Shown here one piece after another: positions 1 through 6,873 of a DNA stretch of 10,158 bases. Every line of letters begins with the position of its first letter. Position 1 is the stretch's first letter. The DNA is from a bacterium (GTDB lineage: Bacteria; CBDUZB01; JAGLHV01): the NCBI GenBank assembly GCA_023132075.1, contig JAGLYT010000033.1:1-10158 (forward strand). Reading direction: 5' to 3'. The notes under the pieces are model-generated. The model ran no database searches and was not told the DNA's origin. It saw only the letters and a program-made list of their open reading frames with translations. The position numbers and the translations under genes were made by a program.

Positions 1-573
1 ACAATAGGAGCTTTTTTGGGTAATGTTCCGTTGCTTTTTGTATTTTTTATTCCGGCAATTACCATGAGGCTTTTTAGTGAAGAGATGAAAAGCGGAACAA
101 TGGAAATCCTGACTACTTTGCCCCTGGAAGATTATCAAATTATCCTGGGGAAATTTTTGGCTGCTTTGGGTTTGGTTACGGTAGCTATTGGTTTGACTTT
201 GATTCATCCGTTTATTTTAACTTTTTTGGGGAAGGTAGATTACGGAGAAATAGCCGGTGCTTATTTAGGATTATTCCTTATGGGAGCAGCTTTTGTATCT
301 ATAGGGGTTTTTGCCTCGGCAATTACTAAAAATCAGATAATTTCTTTTATTGTTAGTTTTCTTATTTGTTTTGTGCTCTTTATGTTTAATAAAATATTAA
401 GTTTGGTTCCTGCTTATTTTGTATCTTTATTTGAATATCTAAGCATAGAGTATCATTTTAACAATCTCGCCCGGGGGGTTATTGATTCCCGGGATATTGT
501 TTATTTCCTTAGTGTATGTGTATTTTTTTATAGTTTGACCTTGTATTTTATAGGAAGCAGGAGGTGGAGATAA
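1..573 (+). CDS. ABC-2 type (GldF-like) permease, 3' part of gene
   Basis: This is the C-terminal part of an integral membrane subunit of an ABC transporter. The frame is open from base 1, so the gene begins upstream of the window. A TTG at 16-18 is only an internal codon of the frame. Soon after comes the segment EEMKSGTMEILTTLP, followed by an IILGKFLAAL-type stretch. This cytoplasmic-loop pattern is typical of ABC-2/GldF/NosY-type permeases (E-x-K-x-G-T-x-E-x-L-x-x-x-P). The rest is about five hydrophobic segments separated by short loops, ending in a short basic tail (GSRRWR). The GldG-like gene starts 3 bases after the stop, and its ribosome binding site lies inside this gene's end, so the two are translationally linked. 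In GldF-type systems the permease pairs with a GldA-like ATPase, which would lie upstream. The substrate cannot be told from the sequence. Confidence 0.88.
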   Translation, partial: TIGAFLGNVPLLFVFFIPAITMRLFSEEMKSGTMEILTTLPLEDYQIILGKFLAALGLVTVAIGLTLIHPFILTFLGKVDYGEIAGAYLGLFLMGAAFVSIGVFASAITKNQIISFIVSFLICFVLFMFNKILSLVPAYFVSLFEYLSIEYHFNNLARGVIDSRDIVYFLSVCVFFYSLTLYFIGSRRWR

Positions 574-576
574 AAA

Positions 577-2205
577 ATGGAAAAAGAAAATATTTTTAAG
601 TTTAAACAAGGGGTTGGCTCTGTGGTTTCTGTTTTAACTATTTTGGGTATACTCATAGTTTTAAATTTCTTGGTTTATCAGATTTTTGTAAGAATAGATT
701 TGAGCAGGGGAAAGGTTTATTCTCTTTCTAAAGCTACTAAAAAAATGGTCAGTAATTTAGATGACCCGGTAATAATTAAAGCGTTTTTTAGTAGAAATCT
801 TCCTCCCCCTTACAATAGTAATCGGCAGTATATAAAAGATCTTCTATCTGAATATAAAACTTATTCCAAAGGAAAAATAAAAATTCAGTTTATTGATCCT
901 TCGGAGGATGAAAAAATACGGGTAGAGGCGCAGATGACCGGTATAGCTCCGGTGAGAATTACTCAGGTGGAAAGTGACAAGTACGAAATGAAAGAAGCCT
1001 ATATGGGGTTAGTTTTTCTTTATGAAGATAAAAAAGAGATAATTCCCTTTATTAATCAAACAGGAACTCTGGAGTATGATATAACCAGTCGTATTAAGAA
1101 AATTACTCAAAGCAGTATGAAATCATTAGGTTTTCTTGCGGGTAATAGTGAGACTGACATTTTTAAGGAATTACCCCAAATAGGACAATTTTTATCCGAA
1201 CAATACACCTTGAAAAATATTTCTTTTAAAGAGGATAAAAAGAATCCTCCCATAGATGCCTTGGTTGTGCTTTTACCGAAGGAAAAATTGTCTGATTGGG
1301 AAAAGTATAAAATTGACCAGCTTTTAATGCAGGGAAAACCGGTTGCTTTTCTCTTAGGGAGGACAGAGGTAGATTTACAGACTTTTCAGGCAAAAGCAAT
1401 AGATGATGGTTTAGATGATTTACTTAAACATTTTGGAGTGGAGATTAGAAAGGGGTTGGTTTTAGATCCTCAATGTCAAATGGTTACTTTGCAGACAAGA
1501 AGGGGGCTTTTTACCGTTAATAATATGGTGAAATATATCTTTTTCCCGTTAGTTACTTCTTTTAAAAAGGATAATCTTATAGTAAAGGGATTGGAGAGGG
1601 TTACTTTCCCTTTTATAAATCCGATTAGGGTAAAAGATTTTTCATCCGAAAAAGGAAAGGATACAGAAAAAAAGGATTTAGAAATAGAAATTCTTGCTCA
1701 ATCATCGGAAAAGAGCTGGTATAAAGAAAATCCCGGTGATTTAAATCCCTTAAGGCAATATGTTCCTTCACCCGATGATGAGATAGGGCCTTTTGATTTA
1801 GCAGTAATTATAAAGGGCAGTTTTGAGAGTTTCTACGCCGGCAAAGAAATTCCTTCTGCTCCATGGGAAAATGTTGCTGATAAGAAAGAAGAATTAATTA
1901 AACAAAGTCTTTCTACCCGGCTTTTAATAGTAGGTAATGCCAGATTTGTTAATATGGGTGACCAGGCAGGGGTAAATTTTTTCCTGAATATTGTTGATTG
2001 GTTGGCTCAGGATGAGGCGTTGATTTCTATTCGCTCCAAAGAGATTGTTTATCGGCCGCTTAAAGAGATTTCTAAAGGATGGAGAAGGGTAGTTAAATAT
2101 ATTGATATATTTTTTGTTCCGTTAATGCTTGTTGTCTTTGGTTTGGGTTGGTGGCGAATTCGCCGCTTTCGCAGAGTAAATTTGACTTTAGAAAATTTGG
2201 GGTAA
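577..2205 (+). CDS. GldG-like ABC transport auxiliary protein (ABC_transp_aux family)
   Basis: This is a 542-aa membrane-anchored protein with the layout of the GldG/ABC_transp_aux family (Pfam PF09822). It has one transmembrane helix near residues 16-38, then the family-typical segment DLSRGKVYSLSKATK. A large extracytoplasmic alpha/beta region follows, including a beta-strand/TGTLEYDITSRI stretch at about 162-175. A second transmembrane helix lies at about residues 508-527, followed by a basic cytoplasmic tail (RIRRFRR). The ATG at 577 is preceded by a strong AGGAGGTGGAG, which supports this start. GldF and GldG are needed for gliding in some Bacteroidota. In other phyla the same pair forms a general ABC export system of unknown substrate, so gliding should not be assumed here. 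The gene sits between the permease and a DUF4340 protein, a combination often seen for this family. Confidence 0.87.
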   Translation: MEKENIFKFKQGVGSVVSVLTILGILIVLNFLVYQIFVRIDLSRGKVYSLSKATKKMVSNLDDPVIIKAFFSRNLPPPYNSNRQYIKDLLSEYKTYSKGKIKIQFIDPSEDEKIRVEAQMTGIAPVRITQVESDKYEMKEAYMGLVFLYEDKKEIIPFINQTGTLEYDITSRIKKITQSSMKSLGFLAGNSETDIFKELPQIGQFLSEQYTLKNISFKEDKKNPPIDALVVLLPKEKLSDWEKYKIDQLLMQGKPVAFLLGRTEVDLQTFQAKAIDDGLDDLLKHFGVEIRKGLVLDPQCQMVTLQTRRGLFTVNNMVKYIFFPLVTSFKKDNLIVKGLERVTFPFINPIRVKDFSSEKGKDTEKKDLEIEILAQSSEKSWYKENPGDLNPLRQYVPSPDDEIGPFDLAVIIKGSFESFYAGKEIPSAPWENVADKKEELIKQSLSTRLLIVGNARFVNMGDQAGVNFFLNIVDWLAQDEALISIRSKEIVYRPLKEISKGWRRVVKYIDIFFVPLMLVVFGLGWWRIRRFRRVNLTLENLG

Positions 2206-2263
2206 ATGCTCGTCGAAACTGTAAATCAAATTATAAATTCTGAAGAAAAAGGGGATAGAAAGG

Positions 2264-3214
2264 ATGAAAGTAAAAAATTTAACGGTGTTGGTTACTATTT
2301 TTTTAGGATTATGTTTAATTGCCGGTTTGTATCATTATTGGTCCAACAAACAAAAGGGGCCGCAGTGTTTTATCGATTTAGATAAAGAAGATGTTTCTAA
2401 GATTGAAATAATTAAAAAAGAGGAAGTTTTTGTTTTTGAAAAAAAAGAAACTTTATGGCAGATTATGAAACCTTTTGAATATCGGGCAGATCAGGCGTCA
2501 ATGGTTAATTTGATAGATAGTGTAGGAAACATTATTTTGGAAACGGTTATTTCTACTAATCCACAGAAATACTGGAAATTTCAAGTTGACCAAAAAGAAG
2601 GGATAGTGGTGAAATTTTATAATAAAAAAGGGGAACAAACAGTTGATTTTATTCTGGGTAAAATGGGAACAGATTATTTACATTATTATTTTCGTTTTCC
2701 GGACAAGCAAAAGGTTTATTTAAGTAGAGGGTTATCCAGAAATTTCGTTGATAAAGAAGCAGAAAAATGGCGGGATAAGACAATTCTTGCTTTAAATAAA
2801 AATGCCCTGGAAGAAATAAGCCTTATTTGTTTAGATTCAGATAAAAAAGGGAAAAAAATAGAGGAAGTTAAAGTAACAAAGAATGAAGATAAATGGTTGG
2901 TGGGAAAAGAAGAGGTAGATTCTAATGTATGGGATTCGTATTTAAACAATTTAACCAGGTTAAATATGGATGATTTAGTTAGTGATTCCCTGGCAGTAGA
3001 AGGTAAAAAAGAATTTGGTTTGCAAAAGCCTTCTTTTCAGATAAAAATTAAATTAAAGGACAATCAGGAAGAGGGGATATTGGTGGGCAATAAAAATGAA
3101 AAAAACCAATATTATGTACAGCGAAAAGGGGTAGAAACTATATTTTTGGTAAGTTCTTATAAAATAGATAACCTGAAAAAGAAATCAGCTGATTTAATTA
3201 AAAAAGGAGATTAA
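2264..3214 (+). CDS. Membrane-anchored DUF4340 protein
   Basis: This 316-aa protein has an N-terminal transmembrane anchor (about residues 5-26). The rest is an extracytoplasmic region with the pattern of DUF4340 proteins: a short-spaced strand motif (VSKIEIIKKEE), a W-x-I-M-K-P-F segment followed by a small helix, a G-x-x-G-x-D-Y-x-Y-x-R-F segment, and a second similar half from about residue 175 (WLVGKEEVD, then FGLQKPSFQIKIKLKD and LVGNKN). DUF4340 genes commonly follow GldF/GldG-type pairs, as this one does, so it is probably the last gene of the same operon. Its biochemical role is unknown. A purine-rich GGGGATAGAAAGG precedes the ATG. Its 3' end (3125-3214, encoding YKIDNLKKKSADLIKK near the stop) recurs at the end of the histidine kinase gene and again at 6612-6704. 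Confidence 0.82.
   Translation: MKVKNLTVLVTIFLGLCLIAGLYHYWSNKQKGPQCFIDLDKEDVSKIEIIKKEEVFVFEKKETLWQIMKPFEYRADQASMVNLIDSVGNIILETVISTNPQKYWKFQVDQKEGIVVKFYNKKGEQTVDFILGKMGTDYLHYYFRFPDKQKVYLSRGLSRNFVDKEAEKWRDKTILALNKNALEEISLICLDSDKKGKKIEEVKVTKNEDKWLVGKEEVDSNVWDSYLNNLTRLNMDDLVSDSLAVEGKKEFGLQKPSFQIKIKLKDNQEEGILVGNKNEKNQYYVQRKGVETIFLVSSYKIDNLKKKSADLIKKGD
3125..3214 (+). repeat. DUF4340 gene-end repeat, copy 1 (intact gene)
   Basis: The last 30 codons of the DUF4340 gene are the reference copy of a repeat present three times in this window. Copy 3 (6612-6704) encodes a peptide identical at 20 of the first 27 residues, aligned by eye. Copy 2 (5550-5607) shares the exact string AAAAAGAAATCAGCTGAT. The copies bracket the histidine kinase gene and the protease-like remnant. 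Confidence 0.7.
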
Positions 3215-3433
3215 ATAGGGAGGTATTAGGCAATTCAACCTTGTTTCCCCTCCGGTAAAAAATAAGGGACATTGTGAGTGCCAGGGTAAGCTTTTTGTAA
3301 TCTAAGTGACTGGATTATGTTACAACCCCGGTTTTTCTTCCCCCGATTTTTCGATTTTCATAATAATTTTAGTAATCCGGGGGCATAAACTTGAAAATAA
3401 AAATATCGAAAAAATATAGGAGGTTATTGGCTT
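3215..3433. other. Structured intergenic region between DUF4340 gene and kinase gene
   Basis: These 219 bases contain no convincing gene. They hold a probable terminator at 3281-3336 and a second strong inverted repeat. In the latter, CCCCCGAT at 3340-3347 pairs with ATCCGGGGG at 3375-3383 (one bulged base, 25-nt loop). That stem is not followed by a T tract on either strand, so it is not an ordinary terminator. A weak promoter-like pair, TTGTGA at 3272 and TGTAAT at 3296 (18-base spacer), could serve the kinase, but it falls inside the terminator structure and is unconvincing. A Shine-Dalgarno AGGAGG at 3418-3423 precedes the kinase ATG by 10 bases. Confidence 0.5.
3281..3336 (+). terminator. 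Probable intrinsic terminator after the ABC/DUF4340 operon
   Basis: The outer stem pairs CCAGGGT (3281-3287) with ACCCCGG (3325-3331), with one A-C mismatch. It encloses an inner 6-bp hairpin (GTAATC at 3297-3302 with GATTAT at 3313-3318, 10-nt loop) and is followed directly by TTTTT and another T-rich stretch. It lies 66 bases after the DUF4340 stop, a sensible place to end that operon. The outer stem is not contiguous with the inner one, so strength is uncertain. Confidence 0.42.
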
Positions 3434-5599
3434 ATGTGTTTTTCACCATTTATCCATTTTTTTGCTTCTTTAATATATTCTTATTTAGCGGGTTTTGCAT
3501 TAATTAAAAATCCGAAAGGTTCTCTTAATAGAGCATGTGCAGCTTTTTGTTTTAGTTTTTGTTTGTGGAGTTTTGCCCAAATTTTCATACAAAATCCTAG
3601 TGTCTCTTTAAAGACTGTCAGATTAGCCGAAAATTTCAGTGCTATTGGCTGGTGTAGTTTTGCTAGTTTTTATCTCTGGTTTATTTTTATTTTTACTAAA
3701 AAAAATGAGAGAATAAAATCTAATCTTTTTTGTGTTTTTATTTTTGTATTACCTGTATTATTCATCTATGTAAACTATACAGGTCTTTTAAAAGAATATT
3801 CTATCAAACAACCCTGGGGATGGGTATTTACATGGAGAGAATCAATTTGGCGCTATCTTTTTTATGTTTATTATAGTTTATTTGTACTAACAGGAATCTA
3901 TTTAACCGTTGATTTCAGTAAAAAGACAAAGAAATTAATTGAGAAAAAACAAGCAAAGATAATCTATATTAGTTCAATTATTTCTCTTATCCTTGGTACT
4001 TTATCGGATGCCCTCCTTCCGGAATTGAGAGTTAACACAATTCCTCGTTTAGGAAATATTGCTGTACTTGGTTTGTCCTTTGGAATAGTTTATGCAATAA
4101 CTAAATATAAATTTTTAATCATCACCCCTACTATTGCGGCAGAAAAAATTATTTCTACAATGACCGATGCTTTAATCCTATTGGATACTAAGGGTAAAAT
4201 TATAACTGTGAATAATGCAGCGTTAAACTTGTTGGGATACAAAGGAAGTGAGTTAAAAGGAAAATCAATTGATATGTTTTTTACGGCGCAAAATTCCAAA
4301 CATTTTCTGGTAGATAAAATTATCAAAGGAGAAACTATTAGGAATTATGAATTTATTTTTAATAAAAAGAGTGGAGAAAATGTTTTAGTGCTTTTTTCAA
4401 CGTCTGCTATTCATAATGAAGCAGGGGATATTGCCGGTATTGTTTTTATCGCGAATGACATCACTGAACGCAAGAAAGCAGAAGAAGAAATAAGAAAATT
4501 CAAAACCATAGCAGATAATGCTAATTACGGTATGTATATTACTGATCTTGAAGGAAAATTTCTTTATATAAATAAATACTTTGCAACTGTTCTCGGCTAC
4601 GAACCAAACGAACTTATCGGCAAAAAATTAGATATATTTTATAACAGTGAGCAATTAAAAGAAATTACGAGAATGAATGAGAAAATTAAGGACGAAGGAA
4701 GTTATAATGCTTTAGAAATAGGGCATAAACACAGAAACGGTTCTATATTTTCTATGTTAATGAATGCCTTTATTATTAAAAACGAAAAGGGCATTCCTTT
4801 ATTTATGGCTGCTACATCAATTGATATAACTGAACATAAAAAAGCAGAGAAAGAGTTAAAGGAAATTCATGATAAAATGAGTCGTTCAGAGAAATTGATT
4901 GCATTAGGTAAATTAGCCGGTATGGTAAGCCATGAATTAAGAAATCCATTATGTGTGATTAAAACATCAGTCTATTTATTAAAAATGAGCTTGAAGACAG
5001 TAGCGGATGAAAAGATTAAAAGGCAGTTGGATATTTTAGATGAGGAGGTGGATATTTCAGATAAGATTATTAGTGATTTTTTATCCTTTAGCCGGGTAAA
5101 AGAACCACAATTAGGCAATTTTAATATTTATGATATTATAAAAGAATCACTCCATGAGATTAATATACCAAAGAATGTAGAGGTAAGTGTAGAGTTGGGA
5201 ACTCAGCTGCCCTATATTAACGTTGATAGGGTTCAGATTAAAATTGTTTTCTATAATCTTATTTTAAATGCTTTGCAAGCCATGCCTATGGGTGGGAAAG
5301 TTACTATCACCGGCAGCCAAAAAGATGAATTTTTAGAGATAAATATAGATGATATAGGAGAAGGGATAACGAAAGAAAATTTGGCTAAGATATTTGATCC
5401 ACTCTTTACTACCAAATCTAACGGAAGTGGATTGGGGATAGTGGTTTGTCAAACTATTATTGATGCTCATATGGGTAGTATCAAAATAGAAAGTGAAGTT
5501 GGAAAAGGAACAAAAGTCAGGATTAAATTACCTATAAAAGAAAATAGAAAAAAGAAATCAGCTGATGTAATCAAAAAAAATGAAGAAGAGGCTGAATAA
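3434..5599 (+). CDS. Membrane sensor histidine kinase with two PAS domains
   Basis: This is a 721-aa sensor kinase. Residues 1 to about 225 form a multi-helix hydrophobic region, probably a 7TM-type histidine kinase N-terminal sensor module. Two PAS domains follow, at about 235-352 (DALILLDTKGKIITVNNAA, ending DITERKKAEEE) and about 356-475 (GMYITDLEGKFLYINKYFA, ending DITEHKKAEKE). The HisKA domain carries the H-box SHELRNPL, with the phosphorylated His at residue 500. The HATPase domain has an N-box with Asn608 (NLILNALQAMP), a G1 motif DDIGEGI (639-645), an F-box (FDPLFTTKSNG) and a G2 motif (GSGLGI). All residues needed for activity are present. There is no receiver domain and no response regulator nearby, so the partner is elsewhere. 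The tail after the HATPase domain (KKKSADVIKK...) copies the C-terminus of the upstream DUF4340 protein and is not normal for a kinase. Confidence 0.92.
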   Translation: MCFSPFIHFFASLIYSYLAGFALIKNPKGSLNRACAAFCFSFCLWSFAQIFIQNPSVSLKTVRLAENFSAIGWCSFASFYLWFIFIFTKKNERIKSNLFCVFIFVLPVLFIYVNYTGLLKEYSIKQPWGWVFTWRESIWRYLFYVYYSLFVLTGIYLTVDFSKKTKKLIEKKQAKIIYISSIISLILGTLSDALLPELRVNTIPRLGNIAVLGLSFGIVYAITKYKFLIITPTIAAEKIISTMTDALILLDTKGKIITVNNAALNLLGYKGSELKGKSIDMFFTAQNSKHFLVDKIIKGETIRNYEFIFNKKSGENVLVLFSTSAIHNEAGDIAGIVFIANDITERKKAEEEIRKFKTIADNANYGMYITDLEGKFLYINKYFATVLGYEPNELIGKKLDIFYNSEQLKEITRMNEKIKDEGSYNALEIGHKHRNGSIFSMLMNAFIIKNEKGIPLFMAATSIDITEHKKAEKELKEIHDKMSRSEKLIALGKLAGMVSHELRNPLCVIKTSVYLLKMSLKTVADEKIKRQLDILDEEVDISDKIISDFLSFSRVKEPQLGNFNIYDIIKESLHEINIPKNVEVSVELGTQLPYINVDRVQIKIVFYNLILNALQAMPMGGKVTITGSQKDEFLEINIDDIGEGITKENLAKIFDPLFTTKSNGSGLGIVVCQTIIDAHMGSIKIESEVGKGTKVRIKLPIKENRKKKSADVIKKNEEEAE

Positions 5600-5607
5600 A
5601 ACGATAA
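5550..5607 (+). repeat. DUF4340 gene-end repeat, copy 2 (kinase tail)
   Basis: The last codons of the kinase gene and the bases just after its stop repeat the end of the DUF4340 gene. The string AAAAAGAAATCAGCTGAT is exact against copy 1. The part downstream of the A-tract (GAAGAAG, then AATAAAAC) matches copy 3 instead, where copy 1 differs. In all three copies the element spans a gene end or a broken gene end. Confidence 0.6.
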
Positions 5608-6597
5608 ATATTAAAAAAATTTGATGGAAAGTATTGTGGTTTTAGACTGTATTATATTCAAGGTAGTTCAAGTGATTACAAGATTTCCTGGCATTACGGA
5701 ATGACTTTATTAGGAGATCCGGTGCTAAAAGTTAATGTTCTTAATGTAAATTACGTGAAAATCAGAAATGCCGGCGGCGGTGGAGGAAACGAAGTAGGAA
5801 CGGTGGAACTAATTGAGGGAGAGACCTTGACTGTGTGGGCAGCAGGATATAATGCCGGTGATGAGTATGTTGGGGAAGTAACGGTAGACTGGTCAATAAC
5901 CGGAAATAATATAGGTACACTTTCTGTCAACAATGGGAACAATACAACTTTAACCGCTACTACTACCGGGGTTGGTCAATTATTAGCTGATCATTTAACT
6001 GCTACTGATGATAGTACCGGAGATATTACTGTAAGTGGAATTTTCCTTAGTGGAATACCTACATGGCCTGAAGATGAAGGGCAATATTCTTTGCAAACGA
6101 CAGTAAATTTTAAATGGACACAGGGAACGGTGGAAGATTCTGAAAATGGTATAGTGGGCTATTATCTTCAGGTAGGTACGACACCGGAAGGTAATGACAA
6201 GTTCGAAGGGAGTATAGGGAATGTATTGAGTTGTGGGATAATCGGGTGTATAAATAGGAATACATATTATGCCAGAGTCAGGGCGAAGGACGGAATAGGA
6301 TTATATAGTAACTGGTCTGAAAGCAGTGATGGAATAATGGTAGATACAATTGGCCCGGCTACGAATATAAGAAAACCTGCTCACGGAGATACGGTAAGCG
6401 GAATAGTAGATATAATTGTTGATGTCAGTGATAACATTAAAACAGGAAAGATAGAATTTTATATCAATGAACAATTAAGTGCGGTTAGTAACGATAATTT
6501 TAGCTGGAAGTGGGATAGCAGTAAATACAAAGAAGGTAAGTACAGTATAAGGGTTAAGGGTTATGATGGAGCAGGGAAAGATTATCCAAAATGGTAA
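5608..6597 (+). pseudogene. 5'-truncated remnant of a gingipain-like (peptidase C25 type) surface protein with Ig-like/FN3 domains
   Basis: The frame is open from 5608, just after a stop, with no usable start or ribosome binding site upstream. The first ATG (5701) has no Shine-Dalgarno and lies inside recognisable protein sequence: SWHYGMTLLGDPVLKVN spans it. The Y-G-x-x-L-L-G-D-P-x-L pattern is characteristic of the C-terminal end of C25-family (gingipain-like) cysteine protease domains. The piece therefore looks like the tail of a much longer secreted protein whose catalytic part is gone. After a glycine-rich linker come an Ig-like domain (about 5790-6050), an FN3-like domain (about 6055-6350) and a Big_7-like Ig domain (about 6355-6590; DTVSGIVDIIVDVSDN, then KIEFYINEQL). 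The last domain stops abruptly after GYDGAGKDYPKW, so the 3' end may also be lost. A shorter functional protein starting at 5701 is possible but less likely: there is no signal peptide. Confidence 0.6.
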
Positions 6598-6611
6598 GGA
6601 ATAGGGGATGA

Positions 6612-6704
6612 AAAGGAATAAAACCCATATTTTTAGTAAATTCGTATAAAATCGATAACTTAAGAAAGAAAGCAACTGATTTAATTAAAAAAAGGAAGAA
6701 GTAG
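6612..6704 (+). pseudogene. C-terminal fragment of a second DUF4340-type gene (repeat copy 3)
   Basis: The reading frame from 6612 to the TAG at 6702-6704 encodes KGIKPIFLVNSYKIDNL, followed by RKKATDLIKK and a short basic end. It matches the last residues of the DUF4340 protein at 20 of 27 positions. Several DNA differences are silent codon changes (TTG/TTA, TCT/TCG, ATA/ATC, CTG/TTA), which implies divergence of a formerly coding paralogue. A TGA at 6609-6611 closes the frame upstream, and no start codon or body of the gene is present. The fragment begins only 14 bases after the protease-like remnant ends, so the two may have been joined by rearrangement. Confidence 0.68.
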
Positions 6705-6809
6705 TTAAATAAAACTATTAAAGTTTTTTTTGAATATAGTGACGAGCTTTATCCAAACAGGTGGCGGACAAGTGGTTGCCTGGAGGTTGTTTAATTTCAA
6801 ATTTTTTTC
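6705..6809. other. Intergenic spacer upstream of the riboswitch promoter
   Basis: No gene is visible. A weak AT-only hairpin (AAAACT at 6711-6716 with AGTTTT at 6722-6727) runs into a T tract ending at 6731 and might act as a poor terminator. A second inverted repeat pairs CAGGTGGC (6758-6765) with GTTGCCTG (6775-6782), using three G-T pairs around a 9-nt loop. Its role is unknown. Confidence 0.35.
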
Positions 6810-6838
6810 TTGACAGGAAGAAAAAATTATAGTACAAT
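6810..6838 (+). promoter_or_regulatory. Near-consensus sigma-70 promoter for the riboswitch-led operon
   Basis: The -35 box is TTGACA (6810-6815, perfect) and the -10 box is TACAAT (6833-6838, one mismatch from TATAAT), separated by exactly 17 bases. Transcription should start near 6845, about 30 bases before the riboswitch, so the whole aptamer would be transcribed. This is the best promoter in the window. Confidence 0.82.
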
Positions 6839-6873
6839 AACTTCAGGTTTTAGATTTGATATTTGGAAATTTT

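Noticed and set aside
2206-2385. A 59-codon + strand frame beginning with an ATG that overlaps the stop of the GldG-like gene
   Set aside because: It has no convincing ribosome binding site of its own beyond coding sequence, overlaps the start of the DUF4340 gene in another frame, and its product shows no family pattern.
3391-3420. TTGAAA/TATAGG promoter-like pair before the kinase gene
   Set aside because: The -10 box would overlap the kinase ribosome binding site, leaving no room for it in the transcript.
5701-5703. ATG at 5701 as a genuine start of an Ig-domain protein
   Set aside because: There is no Shine-Dalgarno or signal peptide, and the protease-type motif extends upstream of it in frame, so it reads as an internal methionine of a truncated gene.
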